Shown: piece after piece, positions 50,701 to 60,000 of the stretch
Layout of the letters: the number at the start of each line of letters is the position of its first letter
Position numbering within the stretch: position 1 is the first letter of the stretch
DNA from: Tubiluchus corallicola
Lineage: Eukaryota; Priapulida; Priapulimorpha; Priapulimorphida; Tubiluchidae
DNA: 60,000 nucleotides
Direction of reading: 5' to 3'
Assembly (NCBI GenBank): GCA_030141605.1
Contig: JAQGDQ010000001.1
Coordinates: 560,001-620,000 of the forward strand
Translations under genes and position numbers: made by a program
The notes under the pieces: generated by a model
Told to the model about the DNA's origin: nothing
The model's input: the letters and a program-made list of their open reading frames with translations, nothing else
Database searches by the model: none

Positions 50701-53700
50701 TTCAGTTTTTGCCGCAATGCTGTTATTAAGATGTGTGTTTTCTCAAATGTGTCACAAAAAGTAGTATTATGATCTTCAGCATTAGTGAAATGAGGTTGTT
50801 ATTAATTCTTATTAATATGCTCATAGTTTTATGATACATAAAGATTTCTGGTAAATAAAAGTACATAGTAAAGTAAATTATTTGTGTTTTGTATTCTTGT
50901 TTGTTGTTACTAATTATATGTATTTTTTATAGAAAAGAGTGGGAAATAAGACTACAGCAAGCTGTTGGACCATCTCATGTCCTTTTTCATTCTTATAGTT
51001 TTGCTATGTTACACATTGCTGTGTTTTTACGCCGAGATCTCATTTGGTTTTGTTCAGGTAATTGTAGTGTGGGTATACATGTTTGTTTGCTTTATTAGTT
51101 TATTAAGCTTTCTTATCAACGTTTTTGTGCAATATGAATAATTACTGGTAAATTCTCGTCTGCCTTAACAATAAATATCAATATTTTGAATTGTAATGTG
51201 AACAACACTATTTGCTAAGTAATTTTCAGTGCACTTATGCAAGCAGTGCATTTAGAATGAAATAAATTTTTAATTTAATAGTTCCAGAAGAAGGAGTAGT
51301 TTTAACAAGACCTGGGTCTATGGTAAAAACCAAAGGAGCTGTAGCAATTTCCTTCACATTTTTCGGCACATCTTTCTTAGTTGTGACGTCTCACTTTACA
51401 TGTAAGTTTAGCAGTAAGTTTTTTTCATTGGTTAGCAAAGTTTTTATGATGTCTTAAAATTTTTTGCTTTGCTTTAATTTTAACTTTGATTTCGAATCCC
51501 GGTAATACGATTGTATGGCTTACAACGAAACTCTCAGTAGTACAACAATTGTCTTACGTACCTGCAAAGCTTATAGTAGAACTATGTAATCACTTAAAAT
51601 TAATACGAAACTCGTTACTACGAAACTTCGTTTTATACAATGATATCTCAAAGTTCCGCCAATACGAGTTCAATATAAAAAACACTTATAATACCATTTC
51701 TGCTGTGGTCCGCCTTGTCTAGACACTTCACTAACTAGGCCTACTGTTGATTTAGTTAGTCAGGTTTAATTTCCAGAAAGCCTTCACTTTCCCAGTTTGA
51801 TAAAATATTGCTATTATAGTTTAGCTCATCTATATTTGTTACTGCCTGTCTTCCTATCCGTGGCTAGTTAGCTAGGCTTATTTACTGTAACAGGTATCCA
51901 ATTATAATACCAATGCAGTGAATACTGCAGGCTCCTTGGCACCACTAACCCTCTTGCTTGGGTTATAGGCTTGCTTCTAGACTGACTGGAAGCATGCTGT
52001 TTGTAATCTATACTAATTGTGGAAAAGAGACGATAAACAATTTTAAATTCTGGTTTCTGATCAAAAGGTAACCTATGTAGAGACTACAGGGTCAGTTAGT
52101 GGCTATTCTGCATTAGAAATAACATAAATTATTACCAGTTAATAAAAACGTGTATAGTGGACCATATGAAACATGCTTAATACGATAAAATATTTTGGTC
52201 GCGTGAAAGTCGTATTACTAGGATTCAACTCTATAATATTTTTTGCTGTTTCATACAGTTTTATCTCGAGCACATAACACAAAACAGATATTTATTTCGC
52301 TATATTATGGATTAATGTTATTTTAAAAATGTTTGGCATTACGTGGGTTAAATTTTCTTTTTCTAGCTGGCACTGGCAAAGCAAGTCTGAGAATTTCTGA
52401 TTATCAAAAAATAATCAAGGAGTTGCATTTACCAAAATCAACAAATCGATTTGACACTCAAGAAGGTAGTTATTATTAATTATTGATTCTTTAATTAGTT
52501 GATTAATGTATGCTTATTAAGTGTGTTTGTGGAATGTCTTCAGCTTCTTATTAATAAAAGATGATATGACTGTGCATAGTAGCTAAAAATATGTAGCAAA
52601 CATTGTTGCCTTGGCGTGCTTTAAATAATTGGAGTTTTTCAATTCGAAATAGCTTATAGTGTCAGTAACATACTACACAACTTTTATGCTTTCAAAAATT
52701 ACTACTAAAATTAGGTGGATCCTTGAATAAATTTTTGCCAAATTAATTTAAAATTGCTTCACTAGGAAATGTACTTTTCATTTTGTTGCAGTTATGGAAA
52801 ACTATTTAACCAGATGACTCACGATTATGTGTATTATGTTTTAACTAGTATGATTATATATGGATACGAATATATTATGTAGTAATGTATAACGCGTTAT
52901 TAATAAGTTATATAGTTTGCTTTTGAAACCTGTTGTCTTTTTTTGCTATTCAAGTACGTGATAAGTCTGCTTTGTTTTGCTGATACAAACCTTTTCCAAG
53001 AAATTGTAAATTACTGTTACAACTTGTTGTTCTAAAGATTTCTTACACTACTATTACACCGCATAAGCAATTGTCGTTTTGGTAATAAATATTTTTCATT
53101 GCAGATGTCACTGCGAGATTTGATAATGTGTTTTGGTGTGGTGATTTGAATTTTCGTATCAACCGTTCTCGTGAATATGTAGAGCAGGAAGTTCAATCCA
53201 TTGAATCTGCAAGCCATCCAAATTTCGAAGATCTGGTTGTTGACGATGAACTCAAACTAGAAATGATCAAAGGTGTGCATATACATATAAAATGTGTTCT
53301 CCACTGAGTTAAATTAATTCACAGTGTGAAAACTTTTGTATTGTTATTGTTATTATTTTAGGACAGTAATTTTTTGTATTGTTTTTTGAATTGCTATTTG
53401 TTACAATTTATGGAAAGTGGTAAGCTTGGATAATGTCGTTATTCATATGACAGAACATCGCAAAATTAATTAATATTAGGTTATATTGTAAGATCACCGG
53501 ACCCTTACACAGAAAAGTATGATGGAAGCAGTACAATTAGACCCACCACCAAAGACTTGCAGGAACAACAGACACTTACAAAAGATGTGATGGTTACTGC
53601 TTTGTTCAGAATTTTGGTGGTAAGCTTGTGTCGCTCTAGGGCCTAACTCTGCCACTGCTATCATACTTTTTTGTACACTGCTAGCAGGTACCCTGCATTT

Positions 53701-56700
53701 AATGGCCTGCTCAATGCAGTGTTTGCCGTGTGAATGGAGTTGCTCATTATCAAAGATACCCTTTTAAAAATATAAGCTATTAAGCCAGTAGAGGTGTCTG
53801 ACCCAAGTTTGGATAGCTGAAGTTGTGCAGAAGTTTAGACTATAATAATATTAAAAGCAAGTCCGGACAAAGTTGAAGCGTGGTGTTACAGTACACTGAG
53901 TTTTGGCTGTAAAAGTTACAAGTTCATAATTTTAGTATTTTTTAAGTTATGAGCTCAAAACTTTTACATGTTGAAAATTTAAACGTCAGAACAATATCAG
54001 CTAATCGTCAATTGAAAAACAGCCATGTTAGTGTATAAAGCACTGAATACATGGCAGCAAAACAATAAAGAAATTAACCAGTTCACAACACATTCTTCAC
54101 CACAGAAAGCAAAGTACTGATAAAGATAGATTTTGTTGCCAAGAACAAAGGGGTTTTAATCCACTGGATTACAGTAGCTGGAATTTTCTTAAAAAGTAAA
54201 TGTATGATGGCGGCACAAAGCCAAAACCAAATACATTTAAAGAGTAAGAAACTGTTGGAAAAAAGGCGGTCTTCATATCGTTTGTATTGACAATGGCGGA
54301 CACATAGCGCATCTGCTGCACATTTTTACAATAGTAACATACAAATTTTTTTCTGTCGTTTATTTATTTTTGACTTGTGGATTTAAAACTTCTTTATTTT
54401 TGGCAAAATTTAAGGGAATGACCTAAACTTTTTGATGTTTATATAAAAGTGTCTGTAAAATATCAGTGTGGTAATTTTCAATCACTTCCATTATTTTCTT
54501 TTTGTGATGTCGTGATGAAAACTTTGGCAAAACTTTTGTGCCACCCTTATATTTAATCCTCCCCGTCTTTATGGGGCAAACAGTACAGTGAATGGAACAG
54601 CCTAGAGCATGTATCGAATCCAAGTATTAACAAGTCATTCATGCAAAGCACTGCCATGAACCAACCACAATACTACTTTTCTAATGGAAATTCTAAATGG
54701 AGCATTATTATCACCTGAAATATTCTGAAATATTAAGGATTATATGTCCAAAAAGTACCTGGCCATTATTTATATTTTACAGTTATCCCATTGTGCTATC
54801 ATGATAAAGTCAGTCTTAGTATCAGATAATATGAGATTTTTTGACATTACAGGCAGCATCTTTAGTGGATTTCAAGAAGGAAAGATAAATTTCAGACCAA
54901 CATACAAGTACGATCTCGGCATTGACTCCTATGACACTAGTGAAAAGGCTAGAACTCCTGCATACACAGTAAGATATAGTGGAAATTCTAACCAAATTCT
55001 GAAAAGTAATTACATCCAGCTGTACACACAAAAATCATTGCCACTTTTGAATGATTGACTTTATACAATTAATTACAAAATTAATTATGAGTCTCTTTAA
55101 TTTTTACACATATTACCATTAAATTGCCTTTTGTTTTAATAAATTTGTCTTTGTCTAAGTGCATTGCACTTTCACATGCTGGTGCACTGTTGTTGAAAAT
55201 ATGCTAGCACTACTTTATCAATGGCAGCTTAGTAAACATACTAGTCAGACTCCATCCATATCGCCTTATGACCATTCAATAGCAACCGAATGGGGTCTTA
55301 AATCAAGTGGCTGTACAGTAAAATGCTGTAATACATCATTTGTAGAGAGAACTTATTTGCTTTTTCTTAGAATATTTTTATGAATAGTGAATCAGTGATG
55401 TTCTGATCAATTGGTTGCTGATATAGTGAATTCTTATTAGATAATGATGATGATGACGGTGGTGTTGCAACACTCAAACTGAGTCGTGTATCTTCGCTGC
55501 TTGTTGTGTGTTCTCTTATAACTGGTGTGACAAGGTGAAGAAGGCTGCTTGTGCAGGTTTTGTATGGGGTGATACTATCCTTGCACACAGGATAACTGCA
55601 CACACTTGACAAAACTGGCTCGGGACTAATGACAAGGAGAATCAAGATGAACTAGAGTCACTGAAGTTGATGACTTTTCCCAACTATAAACATGAATAAG
55701 AAAGCTCCAAAGTGTTCCACAACACTACATTCGACACCAATGGGACTTACACTATCTAATAGATGAAATATGCTAGAAGGAAATTGGATTGGTATCAGTC
55801 ATAAGTTGCTGTAAAAAACTAAAATATTTTCAAAATGCAAAATAATGACATAAGTAATTTGAAAAATCAATTGTCGGTTCTTGATTTTTGAAAAAAACAG
55901 GGACTGCTCTCGATTTTGTAAAATCAGTAATGGTTATTATCAGTTTCTATGCAAGTATGCGGTTGTTTATCTGACTGGGTTGTTTTTTTGGATCTGAACA
56001 ACACAGACGCTTAATATCACAAAGACATAGTTTTTACAAAATTTCAAAACACTGCAATTTTTGAGAGTCATGCACTAGCACATGACAACAGATTCTGTTT
56101 TGCTTTATTTTAGTCTCAATGAAGACATTTAGTCTAACTATTTCGTCTTGTTTTGCCTTGCACAGTGCTTTGCCAATTCAGGGTGTGCTTAACAAATTTG
56201 AAAAATGCAGACTGGCTTCTCTGCTAGTCATACAGCTATATGCTGGTCACTTTAAGCATTTTTTTCACATTATTACATCTCAAAGTGTTTTAACTAACGT
56301 CCACTGTTATAAATGCCAAGCTAAATTTGTGCAAAATTTTCATTTTACTTTGGTAGGCCTGATCTCGTTTTCAGTTGTTTTATAATGGATCCAATAACTA
56401 TTGTTTACAGTGTACCCATCTGATGATTTTTATGAGTTACTACTACTGAAGAGTGGCTAGTAGTAGCTTCACTAATAAAATTTTGATTGCAGTTTTCACT
56501 TAATCACAAGTTTCATTATTACAAAGAGAAAAATCTTTGTGTTTATCAGACATCAATCCAGAAATGTGACTACCAGCTGCACTGAAGGTGTCATTGCATT
56601 TTGCAGACACTAGCCCTTATTAAAAATCTATTGAAGGTGGCAGTTCATTAGAAATTAGAACTTACCAATAAACTGTGAGTTGCATTGTTGCAATGATAAA

Positions 56701-59700
56701 CATGCAGCTCATTTTACAACAAAGGATTACCATTATGCATGTATTGCGCTTGTTCACATATTTTCATTTAGGTGAAATTAGAATAATAAATACATTCTGT
56801 ATTTCTTGACTCCCACGTAGTGCTAGCCAAAATAAATAATGATTTGCAAACATTAGACAATGGGTAAAAGGTGCAATGTAAGTTATCCAGCTTTTGGTGG
56901 TTTCTGTAAACGATCACTGTTATGATTAGTTGCCTCTATTACGCTTCTTATGCTCCTCATGTAACATGTAAATGTTTGGAAAAATTTTACTTTGGCAAAA
57001 AACATGTAACTTCCAGAATGTAGTTCCAAAAAGCTTTTTCTATCCTAATTAATAAAGTTCATTTATGGTTCGTGTATATTGTTAGATATTTGTGACACAG
57101 TAGTTTGTGCTGACATTTAGTGCTTTTCAGGATCGTATTCTATTCAGATGCAAGAAGAAAAATGCTATCACTTGTTGCCATTATGACACGACGCAAACTT
57201 TTAAATTTTCTGATCACCGTCCAGTTTATGCAGTTTTCAAGTCATCAATCCGTTCTGGACGCGATGAGTAAGATAAAATTACTTATAGAAGAGTGAAACA
57301 AATTTTGATTATAATGACAAACTGTAATTGAGCTATAGTTATATATAGAAATGTGATCATATTAGTTAATTCCTGGTTGCGTCTTATAAACTGGCATTAT
57401 GGATTTCCATTATATTAAACCATGTGAAGTTATAGCACTTAGTGACACTCCCGTTGTGGACTTTGTACATGTTACCGTTCTGCCATGATTCAGAAAACAA
57501 ACTTTTTTGTTTTTTCTTGTTAAATGAAGAAATCCATTTTCTAAACTCTGTTCTTAATCTTCTGTGTTTTCCACCATACTTTTCGACACTGCTGTTTTTC
57601 TCTTCTTTTCTTGCTTTCTCAGAGAATGCTTCTCATAATTTGTTGTCTTTTTCGAAGTACTTTTTTGTTTTGTCTGCCTAACTGCTGGTTTTGTGCTGCA
57701 TCTCTGCCTTCAATTTTATTTCTGTGGACTGTTTTAGTTTAGTGAAAAGAAAAGTTGTTATCCATAAAATGCAAGAGCCGTATTTGAAAGCAGACAAACT
57801 GTACAGTGGTGGCCTCTTGGAAAGTGATTTTGAAAAATGAATCGGTCTAAATCTTCAAAATGTGTAATTTCGTATTTTCTTGCTTTTCCTGCTATATGGA
57901 ATTCAAATACTAAATCAGCAACTGTTTTTTGTTCTTTTTAAACACTAAACTTTGTAACTGTATGTGGTTATTTTCTGCAATGATGGGCGAGCTCCTGTTG
58001 CTCCCTGTGATGCCATGTCTATAGGTAATGTACTCTGATTCTCAATGTCATGAAAAGCAGGCACGACCACCCTATAAACGAGGTGTAACACGTGGTTCTG
58101 GAGTTCTTCAGTGTCAGATAATTTACCACTAGAATCCTGAAGTCGGGCTAAGGATTTGTTGTTTCATACGGGGACACGCGTAACCCGAGCCTAGGAGTCT
58201 TAATAAGCTAGTAATATTCAATGGTAGATAGTATACCAAAACAACTATTAAGCTGTATATAACAGAATTTAATTGATTACTACTTTAATAGATTTTAACA
58301 CAGCTGCTAACAGCCGTGGGTGACATCCATGGATTCATCAACTATGGTTTGCTTCGTCAACAATGGACTGTCCACCATAAACTTCAGTGTGACTTTGGGT
58401 TTGGACGAATCCTCGGACAATGACGGTAACAATAACTACCTCATCAAAGCAAAGCAACATACTCATCATAGATCCGTCAGCACTGTAAACAATGGCTGTT
58501 GACAGAAGAAATAGTGATGTCTACTGCACTATAACGTCGACAATGCTAATTGACATTTCTGACTGTCTTTTCACAGACATGTGAAAGATCAGAAGATGAT
58601 TATTTTACATCACCTTTCAATAACGGCCGACTGACTGCCAGGTTGCACGTCTCAGGCTATAACTGTAAAGTATTTATCTTGTACACTTCATGGGTTTCAC
58701 ATATTTGAAAGAAGCCGTATCGCAGGTATTGCAGAACATAACCACAAGACGAGGGTGGTGTTAGTAGGACTCCTACACTACTACACTAATTAGGCTAACA
58801 ATGCAATACTACTATAGTGACTACTGCAATGCAAGCAAATTACACTAGGAAGTGCTACAGCTATCACTATAAAGAACTTGACTGTGAAATGAAAAGGTGA
58901 CAAACAAGTAAACAAAAATATAGTAAATAATTTATGGTTTGTCACACTCCCCCTCGTCTTTATATGTATAAAAATATGTAAAGATATATATATTTCTTTA
59001 CACCTCTTGGTGTTTCTTTTTATACCGCTTACTTTGGAAAAGTTGGCATTATAACGCGGTGCAATAACACATATATGTATCTGCAAATATGAATGTTTTG
59101 TTTTGCTAGAAACTTGAGCATTAAGCGAGGTTGTTGGCAATATAAATGTAGGCGCTATAGCGAGGCTTGACTGTATGTTTTATATCATATGTATGTATAT
59201 AATATATATAGAGAGAGGTTTCACTATAGTGGGTGTGCGTTAATATATAAAGACAAGGGGTAGTGACTCACCCATCGCTGTAGAAATTTAATTAACAAAA
59301 TAACCGTGTACAGTTACAAAGTGTAGTGTTTAAAAAGAAGAAAACACAGTTGCTGATTTAGTGTTGGAATTCCATGTACAAATCAAAATAAACATACATC
59401 ATATACATATATATATATATATATATACACACATATGAATTGAACATCACAAATGTTAAAAATATACATCTGCATATCACATTCTTTGGAGATATTGGAG
59501 TTAACACTACACATACAGAGTGACATTAGCATTTACTACATACAGATACTAAACAAACCATTTTATATTTACATTATGCCATACATTTGTCACACGTACA
59601 TTTTTACATGTATTGTACATAATAAAATTGTATTAGAATTATCAAGTAAAAATATTCTGTTATAAAAAAATTTACTAGTCTTTTGATATATTTGACCCTC

Positions 59701-60000
59701 TCTTCTGTTTGTTATTATGTGCTAGCTATATGTTACATTACTATTTGCTATAACCATAGTCTGGTATTTCTTTAGTTCTAGATCTACTATCTTTGTAACA
59801 GGATTGCACACGTGCTCATAAGGGCTTTATACTAAAACAAGTAAGAAAATATTGTATTTTTTCTTGCAGTGTTCCACTGGCTGCAGGCATGTTTGAAAGG
59901 GATGTTTACCTTGAAGGTGAGATTTTATCTAATTACTCACTCAAATGAATAACTGATATTTACTATTTTTGAATGCGTTTTCATTTTCTCGCAAGATGCG
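44740..60000 (+). CDS. INPP5E: INPP5E, inositol polyphosphate 5-phosphatase (3' end beyond window)
   Basis: INPP5E removes the 5-phosphate from PI(3,4,5)P3 and PI(4,5)P2 and acts at the primary cilium. Exons: 44740-44804, 47229-47359, 47822-47991, 48459-49688, 50516-50613, 50933-51057, 51282-51401, 52367-52465, 53105-53272, 54853-54968, 57131-57267, 59870-59916. Phases agree (835 complete codons). Exon 1 is the least sure (weak GTTTGC donor; a second in-frame ATG lies at 44752). Residues 1 to about 515 are polar, Ser/Asn/Asp-rich and probably disordered, mostly in the 1,230-nt exon 4. The catalytic domain follows: FVATWNM (522-528), IIGTQE (555-560), [16 protein letters not shown] (689-697), PAYTDRIL (771-778) and SDHRPV (801-806), all key residues present. 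The tail [20 protein letters not shown] matches INPP5E rather than OCRL or synaptojanin. The C-terminal CaaX box expected for this protein lies outside the window. Confidence 0.93.
45144..47027. mobile_element. Second copy of the 962-bp element, interrupted (INPP5E intron 1)
   Basis: The left part (45,144-45,660) and right part (about 46,660-47,027) match the element at 31587-32548 in the same orientation: GAGATAGGACATTTGGG at the start, GTTTCTTCTAAAGCAT in the middle, TATTTTTGAAATAAAATGCT and AAATTTTATTGGTGCTCATA towards the end. About 1 kb of unrelated sequence interrupts it. The far-right repeat motifs are lost. ACTAATT near 45,138 and 47,031 may be remains of its target duplication. Confidence 0.7.
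45660..46660. other. ~1-kb insertion inside the interrupted element
   Basis: Sequence present in the 45,144 copy but absent from the 31,587 copy, so it was probably inserted later. It has no coding frame I recognise and no clean inverted ends were found. Confidence 0.45.
51494..52226. mobile_element. pogo/Tigger-like MITE, ~733 bp (INPP5E intron 7)
   Basis: The left end GAATCCCGGTAATACGA and the right end (complement GAATCCTAGTAATACGA) form inverted repeats. The right complement extends outward as TAGAGTTGAATCC. Subterminal TACGAAA/TTCGTA words recur on the left. GTTGAATCC...TAATACGA termini resemble pogo-type ends (CAGTTGAATCC). No transposase frame is present. Confidence 0.6.
53480..53619 (+). 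CDS. Extra 140-nt exon candidate within INPP5E intron 9
   Basis: Bounded by AATATTAG and GTAAGC, this segment is open in one frame for its full length: [42 protein letters not shown]. Codon texture is like real coding sequence. Its entry phase (1) fits INPP5E exon 9, but its exit phase (0) does not fit exon 10; the next exon would then be read [11 protein letters not shown] and stop. I do not recognise the peptide and it is not part of the 5-phosphatase fold. Either a frame-breaking cassette exon, or an exon of a nested gene. Confidence 0.45.
57739..57837 (+). CDS. Orphan terminal-exon candidate in INPP5E intron 11
   Basis: After an acceptor-like TTTTAGTTTAG the frame reads [18 protein letters not shown], then [13 protein letters not shown] and a stop. 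The content looks protein-like but is unrecognised. Its phase does not continue INPP5E exon 11 in this frame. It may belong with the 53480 exon to an unknown plus-strand gene. Confidence 0.25.
59405..59427. repeat. (TA)n microsatellite in INPP5E intron 11
   Basis: About 11 TA units. The intron (57268-59869) otherwise contains the orphan exon candidate and no other supported feature. Confidence 0.8.

Noticed and set aside
58041-58760. Possible inverted repeat (CACCACCCT.. near both ends)
   Set aside because: Similarity is limited to about 25 bases with gaps; no duplication and no consistent ends.

Overview
The window is nuclear DNA from an intron-rich, AT-rich (by eye about one third G+C; not counted) animal genome. 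The evidence is four spliced or single-exon genes that encode conserved animal proteins: VPS8 (endosomal CORVET tethering), MRE11 (double-strand-break repair nuclease), HAUS2 (augmin, spindle microtubule nucleation) and INPP5E (ciliary inositol-polyphosphate 5-phosphatase). The lineage cannot be fixed from sequence alone; an invertebrate is likely, because introns are mostly 0.3-4 kb and crowded with short DNA transposons. I saw no tRNA, rRNA, CRISPR array or prokaryotic gene organisation.

Layout. Positions 1-17,107 (minus strand) hold the first 18 coding exons of VPS8; its 3' part, including the expected RING domain, lies beyond position 1. Positions 17,108-23,215 are mostly non-coding, with one weak small-ORF candidate, a 1-kb hAT-like element and one copy of a dispersed repeat. 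MRE11 is complete on the minus strand at 23,216-33,687 (11 coding exons, 673 residues). HAUS2 follows directly upstream on the same strand (34,004-34,510, one exon). Positions 34,511-44,739 are about 10 kb without a confident gene: decayed non-LTR retrotransposon pieces, a hairpin MITE, a hAT MITE with an intact 8-bp target duplication, and a 923-bp terminal-inverted-repeat element. INPP5E runs on the plus strand from 44,740 to beyond 60,000 (12 coding exons visible; the catalytic domain is complete, the last exon or exons are missing).

The four genes serve different processes (endosome tethering, DNA repair, mitosis, cilium), so no shared pathway is implied. Two organisational points stand out. 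HAUS2 and MRE11 lie head-to-tail with only 316 bases between stop and start and no AATAAA or ATTAAA between them. VPS8, MRE11 and INPP5E each have a good 3' splice site 42-72 bases upstream of the initiator ATG, which means either 5'-UTR introns or spliced-leader trans-splicing. INPP5E intron 9 also carries a convincing extra 140-nt exon whose inclusion would shift the frame and remove the end of the catalytic domain (a possible poison exon), unless it belongs to an unrecognised nested gene.

All exon boundaries were read by eye from open frame, GT/AG sites, phase and resemblance to remembered family sequences. No alignment or search was run.
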